Assembly: GCA_011523725.1 (NCBI GenBank)
Contig: WTGD01000193.1
Coordinates: 1 to 6,715, forward strand
DNA from: Nitrospinota bacterium
Lineage (GTDB): Bacteria; UBA8248
Length of the DNA stretch: 6,715 bases
Direction of reading: 5' to 3'
Made by a program: the position numbers and the translations under genes
Shown: piece by piece, positions 1-4,258 of the stretch
Layout of the letters: every line of letters begins with the position of its first letter
Numbering within the stretch: the first letter of the stretch is position 1
The notes under the pieces: model-generated
What the model saw: the letters and a program-made list of their open reading frames with translations, nothing else
Database searches by the model: none
What the model was told of the DNA's origin: nothing

Positions 1-1643
1 TCCATGGTGTTGAAGCTCGCGTGGGCCGTGAAATCGTGAAAATCGAGGAGCGAGAAGGAAAGTTCCGCGCCCTTGACCTGCGCCTTCTGGATGTTCTCGT
101 AGTTCGTCCCGTTGTCAAACGGGGTAAAGGAATAGGCGATCAGGTCGTCGATTTCGTTCACGTAATACGTGGCGCTGAATTTGAGCTTTTTCCCGGCGAA
201 AAACTGATCGAAGCCCGCCTCCCAGCTTTGCTGCCTCTCGCTCTTGAGATTCGGGTTGCCGGGGCCGTAGACGTCGAGCAGCTCGGCGAAAGAAGGCCGC
301 TTGATTCCCTCGCCCACCGCGCCGCGAATCCGCGCACCGGTTCCGGGGATTTTGTAGGAGGTGGAGAGTTTTCCGGTCACTTCGTCTTCACCTACGTCGA
401 AATCATCCAGCCGCACACCGCCCGCGATAGTGAGGCCGCCACGGAACCGGAACTGCTGCTGCGCGTATATAGAGGTCGCCCGCCTGTCGCTGTCGTACTC
501 GCTCTCGCCTGAGCCGAAGGAATTCTCATAGGCGCTCTCGATGGCGATGTCCTCCGTCTCCCACTCGACGCCCAGCGTGGATATGGAGCGGCGGAGCGCG
601 CTGAACCCCAGTTGCTCGCCCGAGAACCTGACGTTGACCTGGTTGTCGAAATGAAGCCTCGTCCCGCTCGTATCCGTTTTGTCGGAACCGGGATTGAACG
701 CATCCGGCTTATTCTCGAACAGCGTGTCTCTCAGGTACAGGGAGACGCGCGGGACGTATTCGAGCCACGAGAAGGGTTTTAGATGAGCGCGCGCGCCGAT
801 GAGCTGCTCAGTGTTCCGCCCGTACTTGTTGGGTTCTCTGTAGTCTTGGTGGGCCGGTCCGGGAATGTCGTATCGGTTCCGGTTGGCGTGATAGAGAAAG
901 CGAACCTTCGCCTTGGCTGAGAGGAAATGATCGAGCGCCACCGTGCCCACGGTGCGGTAATAGCCGTCGTTTGGCAGGTGGCCCTCCGTATCGAGCCGGC
1001 TCAAGCTGGCGGCGTATCCGCTCCTTGCCGTTCCCCCCTTGAACCTGAACGCCTCCTCGAACGTGTCGCCGCTGCCGCCCCTCGCGCGGACGGCGAAGGA
1101 GGGCGCTTCCCCCGGCTTGCCGACGTCGGGCAGGAAGTTCATGACGCCCGAAGCCGCGTCCGATCCGTAAAGCGGACTTTGCGGACCCTTGAGGATTTCG
1201 GTTGCGCCCACCCACTCGGACGAGAGGTGGCCGAAGTCATACGCGCTCCCGTCCGGGAAGGTGAGCTTGAAGCCGTCGATCATCACGCTGGTGAAGTTGC
1301 TCTCGCTCCCCCTTAAAAAGAGGCTCGCCTGTCCGCCCCTGCCGCTCGCCTGCGGGAGGATGACGCCCGCCCCCTCGCTCAGGAAATCGAGGGCGTCGCC
1401 GGGCAGGAAGCTGTCGATCCGCTCCCGGCCGAACACCTCCACCGAATCGGCCACGTCGCTCAGCCGCTCGGGCGTTCGCGTCGCCGTGACGGTGATGGGG
1501 TCGAGATAAAGCTCCTCCTCGGCGCTTTGCGCGCAGGCAACGCCCGCCCCTCCGAAGAGGATGAGCGCTGCGAGCCAAACGGCAAACAGAGCTTTTTTGA
1601 TGCGGATGGATGATCGGGTGGGTTTCCTTGAAATGCCTTGCAT
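1..1643 (-). CDS. btuB: BtuB-like TonB-dependent outer-membrane cobalamin receptor, C-terminus cut by window edge
   Basis: Reading the minus strand from the ATG at 1643 gives about 547 uninterrupted codons running off position 1. Residues 1-40 look like a signal peptide: basic start (RIKKALF), hydrophobic core (AVWLAALILFGGAGV), likely cleavage after ACA. A TonB box follows at about 48-55 (DPITVTAT). The plug domain carries FLRGSESNFTSVMIDG (about 109-124) and the family hallmark EILKGPQSPLYGSDAASGVMNF (split here as EILKGPQSPLYG at about 149-160, then SDAASGVMNF). Later barrel motifs include KRPSFAEL and GNPNLKSE, typical of the C-terminal half of these receptors. Family members run to roughly 600-700 residues, so the last strands are missing. 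The start is supported by AAGGAGG at 1653-1659, nine bases upstream. Specificity for cobalamin is inferred from the riboswitch directly upstream and the BtuB-like plug; another TonB-dependent substrate such as a cobinamide or siderophore is less likely. Transport would be energised by TonB-ExbB-ExbD, which are not in the window. Confidence 0.88.
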   Translation of the reverse strand, partial: MQGISRKPTRSSIRIKKALFAVWLAALILFGGAGVACAQSAEEELYLDPITVTATRTPERLSDVADSVEVFGRERIDSFLPGDALDFLSEGAGVILPQASGRGGQASLFLRGSESNFTSVMIDGFKLTFPDGSAYDFGHLSSEWVGATEILKGPQSPLYGSDAASGVMNFLPDVGKPGEAPSFAVRARGGSGDTFEEAFRFKGGTARSGYAASLSRLDTEGHLPNDGYYRTVGTVALDHFLSAKAKVRFLYHANRNRYDIPGPAHQDYREPNKYGRNTEQLIGARAHLKPFSWLEYVPRVSLYLRDTLFENKPDAFNPGSDKTDTSGTRLHFDNQVNVRFSGEQLGFSALRRSISTLGVEWETEDIAIESAYENSFGSGESEYDSDRRATSIYAQQQFRFRGGLTIAGGVRLDDFDVGEDEVTGKLSTSYKIPGTGARIRGAVGEGIKRPSFAELLDVYGPGNPNLKSERQQSWEAGFDQFFAGKKLKFSATYYVNEIDDLIAYSFTPFDNGTNYENIQKAQVKGAELSFSLLDFHDFTAHASFNTM

Positions 1644-1652
1644 GATGGTGCG

Positions 1653-1659
1653 CCTCCTT
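1653..1659 (-). promoter_or_regulatory. Shine-Dalgarno of the btuB-like gene
   Basis: The minus strand reads AAGGAGG nine bases before the ATG at 1643. It is a near-perfect anti-16S match and fixes the receptor start. It lies just downstream of two small potential hairpins (GACCCC/GGGGTC at 1683-1698 and GAGCG/CGCTC immediately upstream of it), so it could be the element masked when the upstream riboswitch binds its ligand; that mechanism is inference. Confidence 0.8.
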
Positions 1660-1682
1660 GAGCGGCCCAAGCGCTCGAAACG

Positions 1683-1698
1683 GACCCCTGGCGGGGTC
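1683..1698 (-). promoter_or_regulatory. Hairpin in the expression platform of riboswitch 1
   Basis: A perfect 6-bp stem with a GCCA loop (GACCCC-GCCA-GGGGTC on the minus strand) lies between riboswitch 1 and the receptor start. What follows is CGTTTCG, too poor in U for a confident intrinsic terminator. A second small hairpin, GAGCG/CGCTC, comes next and ends two bases before the AAGGAGG. Role in switching is inferred from position only. Confidence 0.4.
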
Positions 1699-1712
1699 GC
1701 ATGGGAGATGAC

Positions 1713-1856
1713 GCCGGCAGGCCGGTCTTCTGGCTCGCGCCGATGGCCGCCTTTCATTCCTTCCCGGGTGTGCCCCGGTGGACTGCATGAAAGGCGCGTC
1801 GCTTACAGCTGCCGGGCAGCTCCGGATTCGCACCGGATTCCCGTACACCTGCCGGC
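1713..1856 (-). ncRNA. Cobalamin riboswitch 1, in the leader of the btuB-like gene
   Basis: On the minus strand the element opens with GCCGGCAGG (1848-1856) and closes with its perfect complement CCTGCCGGC (1713-1721), forming the P1 stem. Inside are the conserved core blocks of the cobalamin family: GGGAATCCGGTGCGAATCC, then CCCGGCAGCTGTAAGCG (a variant of the CNACTGT box), and near the 3' end GAGCCAGAAGACCGGCCTGC, matching the family's GCCAGNAGACC signature. It ends 69 bases before the ATG of the receptor gene. It is expected to lower receptor expression when adenosyl- or another cobalamin is abundant. The expression platform contains a 6-bp GACCCC/GGGGTC hairpin without a clear U-tract, so translational control seems more likely than termination. 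Confidence 0.93.
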
Positions 1857-1863
1857 TGTTTCA

Positions 1864-1883
1864 GCGGCGGATGCGTCCGCCGC
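1864..1883. repeat. Perfect hairpin just upstream of riboswitch 1
   Basis: GCGGCGGA-TGCG-TCCGCCGC forms an 8-bp stem with a four-base loop. In the minus-strand transcript it would stand seven bases 5' of the riboswitch P1 stem. No U-tract follows in either orientation, so I do not call it a terminator. It is flanked by direct copies of ACAGCC. Confidence 0.5.
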
Positions 1884-1946
1884 GCTTATGGCTGTTGAAA
1901 AAGTTCCCCCAAAGGGGTTGTTGGTCCCCCGATTAAGATTGCTCAC

Positions 1947-1974
1947 CGTCATTCCGGCGAAAGCCGGAATGACG
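1947..1974. repeat. Palindromic repeat, 12-bp stem with GAAA loop
   Basis: CGTCATTCCGGC, loop GAAA, then GCCGGAATGACG gives a perfect 12-bp stem. Sequences of the GTCATTCCGGCGAAAGCCGGAATGAC type are a common dispersed intergenic repeat in proteobacterial genomes. It has the form of a REP-like hairpin rather than a terminator, since no T-tract follows on either strand. Confidence 0.75.
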
Positions 1975-1999
1975 AACAAAACCGCACCGCCTCCTGTAG

Positions 2000-2021
2000 G
2001 GGCGGCCCCCCGTGGCCGCCC
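2000..2021 (+). repeat. Hairpin repeat with TGTAGG entry, copy 1
   Basis: GGGCGGCC-CCCCGT-GGCCGCCC forms a perfect 8-bp stem and is preceded by TGTAGG. The TGTAGG lead-in, the stem size and the C/T-rich six-base loop ending in GT are shared with the copy at 2059-2082 although the stem sequences differ. Confidence 0.6.
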
Positions 2022-2058
2022 GTATCGGATATGTCCAGCCCTGTGGTTGCGCTTCACA

Positions 2059-2082
2059 GGGACAGGCACAGGGGCCTGTCCC
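2059..2082 (-). repeat. Hairpin repeat with TGTAGG entry, copy 2
   Basis: On the minus strand TGTAGGGACAGGC enters a 9-bp stem (GGGACAGGC/GCCTGTCCC) with a CCCTGT loop. It is a near-exact inverted copy (22 of 23 bases) of the element at 4163-4185, over 2 kb away, showing that this is a dispersed repeat and not local structure only. Confidence 0.65.
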
Positions 2083-2265
2083 TACAACCCTCTATTTGCG
2101 GGGTCCTATACAGACTTTTCCAACAACCCCCGTTTATGGCGAAACTCTATCGCCGCGCGTGCTCAACCCGCGCGCGTGCGGTGATGCTTCAGGTTCGGGG
2201 TGTGATGATGCGCAAGATACCACCCACCTCCCGTTCCGCGAGGACGTGACGGGTCAAAAGGTTGC

Positions 2266-2423
2266 CGCAGGTCGGTCTCCTGGCTTCCGGATCATCCTAC
2301 TCACGGCCCCTTCCCGGCGGGTTGCGCCAGTGGTCATGGCCGTTTTCGTCCCCGGTCACAGTGGCGGGTCCGCGCCGGATTCTCACCGGCTTCCCGGGCT
2401 TTCACCGAGAAAGCCCACCTGCG
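2266..2423 (-). ncRNA. Cobalamin riboswitch 2, no gene directly downstream
   Basis: The minus strand opens with CGCAGGT (2417-2423) and closes with its complement ACCTGCG (2266-2272) as P1. Core blocks match the cobalamin riboswitch family closely: GGGAAGCCGGTGAGAATCC, CCCGCCACTGTGACC, and GAAGCCAGGAGACCGACCTGC (positions about 2267-2287). It starts 54 bases past the stop codon of the cupin gene on the same strand. The next 400 bases downstream hold repeats and no credible ORF, and the next gene in line is the btuB-like receptor, which already has its own riboswitch at 1713-1856. Outside the conserved blocks the two riboswitches differ, so a recent tandem duplication is unlikely. It may act in series on the receptor, or be an orphan left by gene loss. 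Confidence 0.95.
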
Positions 2424-2477
2424 ACACTCGAGAAAAACTATCCAGCTACAAAATCAGCGCGCTGCGTCGGGATGGAA

Positions 2478-2981
2478 TCAGACCGCCTCGTACTTGTCGC
2501 GCGTGATGGTGTCGAGATCGATGCCTTCGATGCGTACGAGGCGCGTCTCTCCCTCGCGCTTGGGCGAGTGGAATTCGCCCACGTCGTAGGCCTTGGAGAG
2601 GCCCGGCGTGAGGTCGTAGCTGCGCACGGCGCGCACCTTGCCGGGCGCTGCACCGTTGGGCCGCTCGACGAGCTCGTAGTCCGTCATCGTGGTGGTGCCC
2701 ACCGCCTGGCCGTAGATGGCCCACGATGCGCCGTGGTCGTGCGGGGAGCTTCCGGTCACGCCCTTGTGCACGTGGGCGAAGATGCAAAAGCCGAGTTCGG
2801 GGTCCTTGTACAGCATCTTGCGGGGGGAGTCGTTCTCCGGCCCCAGATGCTCCTGCACGAACTCCTGGTTCACCAGCACTTTCTCGAGCGCGTCGCTCAC
2901 TTTCTGGAGGCCGGCCTTGCTCGAATCGGCTTTGAGAATTTCGTGGCATTCGGCTGCGAAGTTATCGAGGATTTCACCCAT
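2478..2981 (-). CDS. Small cupin-fold putative metalloprotein, function unknown
   Basis: A 167-residue protein. Residues 1-55 are helical-looking (GEILDNFAAECHEIL, then KVSDALEKVLVNQEFVQEHL). Residues about 64-140 look like a double-stranded beta-helix: GFCIFAHVHKG, then SSPHDHGASWAIYGQAVGTT with an HxH pair (H81, H83), and VGEFHSP with a third histidine (H138). The HxH plus distal His arrangement resembles the three-histidine metal site of cysteine-dioxygenase-type cupins, so iron or another divalent metal is plausible; the substrate cannot be named. No signal peptide is seen, so it should be cytoplasmic. The start is fixed by AAGGAG at 2990-2995, eight bases before the ATG, and by a sigma70-like promoter at 3022-3051 that overlaps the only nearby alternative ATG (3023). 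The same frame stays open far upstream to 3959, but that part runs antisense to the methyltransferase and is not considered coding. Confidence 0.8.
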   Translation of the reverse strand: MGEILDNFAAECHEILKADSSKAGLQKVSDALEKVLVNQEFVQEHLGPENDSPRKMLYKDPELGFCIFAHVHKGVTGSSPHDHGASWAIYGQAVGTTTMTDYELVERPNGAAPGKVRAVRSYDLTPGLSKAYDVGEFHSPKREGETRLVRIEGIDLDTITRDKYEAV

Positions 2982-2989
2982 CGTTCGCT

Positions 2990-2995
2990 CTCCTT
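2990..2995 (-). promoter_or_regulatory. Shine-Dalgarno of the cupin gene
   Basis: AAGGAG on the minus strand, eight bases from the ATG at 2981. It decides the start among several in-frame upstream candidates, none of which has a comparable site. Confidence 0.75.
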
Positions 2996-3021
2996 GTATT
3001 TTGAGAGGTTGATTTTCTTTC

Positions 3022-3051
3022 ATTCTAACGGCAGCCAGCTCATTTTGTAAA
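3022..3051 (-). promoter_or_regulatory. Probable sigma70-type promoter of the cupin gene
   Basis: On the minus strand TTTACA (3046-3051) and TAGAAT (3022-3027) are separated by 18 bases; each matches the consensus in five of six positions. Transcription would begin near 3015, giving a leader of about 34 bases that contains the AAGGAG. It lies in the 153-bp divergent region shared with the methyltransferase. Confidence 0.55.
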
Positions 3052-3134
3052 TCAGGCGAGCGATTTTCCCGAATCGGGTGTATGATTCCCTGAAACCACG
3101 AGCGTACGGCGAACTCCAGGATAAGGGCTTCTGC

Positions 3135-3911
3135 ATGGATTCGGCGAAGCAGCGGAACATCGATACCTTCACGCGGATGGCGGAGACCTACGGCGGCTAT
3201 TACAGCGACGCGGAACAGGCGCGCCTGGGCGCGATGGCCGAGCGGGTCGGCTTCGGCGCGGGCTCCTGGCTGGTCGATTTCGGGATGGGCACGGGCACAT
3301 CCGCAAAGCCCTTTCTGGCGGCGGGGGGGAACGTGGTGGGGCTGGACTTGACCCCCGCGATGGCCAAGAGAGGGCGCGAGCGCCTGCGCGAGTGGGGTCT
3401 CGAGGCGAACGCCCGCTACGTCATGGCGAACGCGCACGCAGCGCCCCTTCAGGCTGCGGCCGCCGACGCCGCCATCTGCCGGCACACGTTCCATCATCTC
3501 GAAGACCCCCAAAAAGTTTTCGCGGAAATGACGCGCGCCGTCCGCCCGGGCGGCCACGTCTTTTTGATCGACTATCACTATCCCGACGAGGCGGAGGAGC
3601 GCGAGAAGATAGATGCGCTCGACAGAATCCGCGAGCCGACCATCACGCGGCATCTGTCCGGCAAGGAAATGGAGGGCTTGTTCAGGGAAGCGAAAATCGA
3701 GATAGAGGAGACGGTCGTCGACCGGACGGAAACGACCTTCGATGAGTGGATGGACGCCGCCAAGACCTCGCCGGAAGCGTTCCCGAAGCTCAGAGCCGCA
3801 TTCGAGGCGCTGCGCGATCAGGGCGGAAGCTGGTATGAGGAAAGAGGCGAGGGTCCTGAATTCTCCATCATCAGAAAACGCCTGACCATCCTGGGCCGGA
3901 AACCGGGTTGA
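3135..3911 (+). CDS. Class I SAM-dependent methyltransferase
   Basis: A 258-residue Rossmann-fold methyltransferase of the broad UbiE/Methyltransf_11 type. Motif I is VDFGMGTGTSAKP (about 47-59), the glycine-rich SAM loop. The acidic residue that holds the ribose follows in VVGLDLTP (D71). Post-I motifs are DAAICRHTFHHLEDP (about 111-125) and VRPGGHVFLIDYH (about 136-148). The N-terminal NIDTFTRMAETYGGYY is typical of small-molecule methyltransferases. The acceptor cannot be read from sequence; the C-terminal third (helical, rich in Glu and Arg) would form the substrate lid. I prefer the ATG at 3135, with AGGATAAGG eight bases upstream, over the GTG at 3078, whose extra 19 residues lack family character and a ribosome binding site. 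It is divergent from the cupin gene and convergent with the ThDP-enzyme gene, with no partner on its own strand. Confidence 0.88.
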   Translation: MDSAKQRNIDTFTRMAETYGGYYSDAEQARLGAMAERVGFGAGSWLVDFGMGTGTSAKPFLAAGGNVVGLDLTPAMAKRGRERLREWGLEANARYVMANAHAAPLQAAAADAAICRHTFHHLEDPQKVFAEMTRAVRPGGHVFLIDYHYPDEAEEREKIDALDRIREPTITRHLSGKEMEGLFREAKIEIEETVVDRTETTFDEWMDAAKTSPEAFPKLRAAFEALRDQGGSWYEERGEGPEFSIIRKRLTILGRKPG

Positions 3912-4058
3912 GGTTTTTCCATTACAGTTCCTGTAGCGCGCGCGATGTTCAATTCCCACCCTGAGTAGCTGCGAAGCAGCATTTGACGCGATTTATGAGA
4001 GGTTGGTGGAAAGTCCTCCTCGGTAGTAATTGACGAGCGGGGAAGGGGATGTTTGTAG

Positions 4059-4078
4059 GTCGGATATATATGTCCGAC
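4059..4078 (+). repeat. Hairpin repeat with TGTAGG entry and AT-rich loop, copy 3
   Basis: GTCGGA and TCCGAC flank an eight-base TATATATG centre, preceded by TTTGTAGG. It shares the TGTAGG lead-in with the elements at 2000 and 2059 but has an AT-rich centre like the neighbouring palindrome at 4113. Confidence 0.5.
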
Positions 4079-4112
4079 ATACATGCGGCCCTGTTTTTCG
4101 CCGTCAAACCAC

Positions 4113-4132
4113 GGGTCGCATATATGCGACCC
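4113..4132 (-). repeat. Perfect 20-bp palindrome with TGTAGG entry, copy 4
   Basis: GGGTCGCATA is followed immediately by its exact reverse complement TATGCGACCC. On the minus strand it is entered by TGTAGG. With the element at 4059 it forms an oppositely oriented pair about 55 bases apart, both centred on ATATAT. A protein-binding operator is possible in principle, but it lies between convergent genes, so a repeat is the simpler reading. Confidence 0.55.
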
Positions 4133-4162
4133 CTACACTTGCGTTGATTCGTAAACGAATAT

Positions 4163-4184
4163 GGACAGGCCTCTGTGCCTGTCC
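4163..4184 (-). repeat. Dispersed hairpin repeat, inverted copy of the element at 2059-2082
   Basis: GGACAGGC-CTCTGT-GCCTGTCC forms an 8-bp stem. Its reverse complement matches 2059-2081 in 22 of 23 bases; the single difference is in the loop, so the stem is fully preserved. The TGTAGG lead-in is not present at this copy. Confidence 0.6.
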
Positions 4185-4215
4185 CGTCGCACTCGGAATG
4201 AGGGGATTGTTCGTT

Positions 4216-4258
4216 GCTCCCCTCAAAGCTCCTGTGGCGGCGCGCCGCCCAGGGGAGC
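4216..4258 (-). terminator. Weak stem spanning the stop codon of the ThDP-enzyme gene
   Basis: On the minus strand GCTCCCCT (4251-4258) can pair with AGGGGAGC (4216-4223), enclosing an inner GGCGGC/GCCGCC palindrome and overlapping the TGA at 4223-4225. It could stabilise the mRNA end or slow transcription, but no T-tract follows, so a classical intrinsic terminator is not supported. Confidence 0.25.

Larger units (their letters stand above)
1914..2130. repeat. 217-bp segment bounded by a perfect 11-bp inverted repeat, MITE-like
   Basis: GGGGTTGTTGG at 1914-1924 is exactly matched in inverted orientation by CCAACAACCCC at 2120-2130. Just outside and overlapping, CTGTTGAAAAAGT at 1892-1904 matches the inverted sequence at 2114-2126 in 11 of 13 positions. 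The segment contains three strong hairpins (1947-1974, 2000-2021, 2059-2082) and no convincing gene. This looks like a small non-autonomous element or a cluster of repeats inserted between the two riboswitches. No clear target-site duplication was found, so the mobile origin is a guess. Confidence 0.4.
1857..2265. other. Gene-free stretch between the two cobalamin riboswitches
   Basis: About 400 bases hold the 1864 hairpin and the repeat-rich segment 1914-2130. The remainder (2131-2265) includes a direct repeat of GCGCGTGC (2155-2162 and 2172-2179) and a small ATAGAG-containing stem (GGCGA/TCGCC near 2138-2153). Open frames here are short, lack ribosome binding sites and cross the hairpins. 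If riboswitch 2 once controlled a gene, nothing recognisable of it remains. Confidence 0.6.
3912..4222. other. Gene-free stretch between convergent genes, repeat-rich
   Basis: This 311-base gap separates the 3' ends of the methyltransferase and ThDP-enzyme genes. It contains a small GCTGC-GAA-GCAGC hairpin (3969-3981), two palindromes (4059-4078 and 4113-4132), an ATTCG-TAAA-CGAAT hairpin (4147-4160) and a third dispersed repeat (4163-4184). After the methyltransferase stop there is a TTTTT run near 3914-3918, but only a weak CCGG-AAA-CCGG stem precedes it, so no confident terminator is called. No ORF here is credible. Confidence 0.6.

Noticed and set aside
21..512. A 163-codon plus-strand frame at the left edge
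   Set aside because: It is antisense to the receptor gene, whose minus-strand frame shows conserved TonB-receptor motifs throughout.
1..1643. The receptor as a frameshifted pseudogene, because several short frames appear on this strand
   Set aside because: Translating base by base from 1643 gives one frame with no stop to position 1 and intact plug and barrel motifs; it is simply cut by the window edge.
1500..1643. Lipoprotein signal (cysteine in GVACAQS of the receptor)
   Set aside because: The residue three before the cysteine is glycine, which does not fit the usual lipobox, and cleavage after ACA by the general signal peptidase fits a TonB-dependent receptor.
1561..2184. A 207-codon plus-strand frame across riboswitch 1 and the repeats
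   Set aside because: It runs through the riboswitch and the palindromic repeats on the opposite strand and has no family character or ribosome binding site.
2134..2223. A short minus-strand frame (GTG start, 29 codons) directly downstream of riboswitch 2
   Set aside because: I considered a leader peptide or remnant of a riboswitch-controlled gene. The purine-rich GGGAGG is too close to the GTG, and the peptide has no recognisable feature.
1857..2265. A CRISPR array from the cluster of palindromic repeats
   Set aside because: The repeats differ in sequence, are few, and are not evenly spaced by unique spacers; no cas gene is present.
3068..3086. An operator or promoter (CCCGA-A-TCGGG palindrome and TATGAT) in front of the methyltransferase
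   Set aside because: The -10-like TATGAT has no matching -35 at proper spacing, and an 11-base inverted repeat is too short to support an operator by itself.
2478..3959. A 493-codon open frame on the minus strand covering the cupin gene and the antisense of the methyltransferase
   Set aside because: Only the last 167 codons have protein-family character. The promoter at 3022-3051 and AAGGAG at 2990-2995 fix the start at 2981, and the upstream part is antisense to a convincing methyltransferase; long open antisense frames are common in GC-rich DNA.
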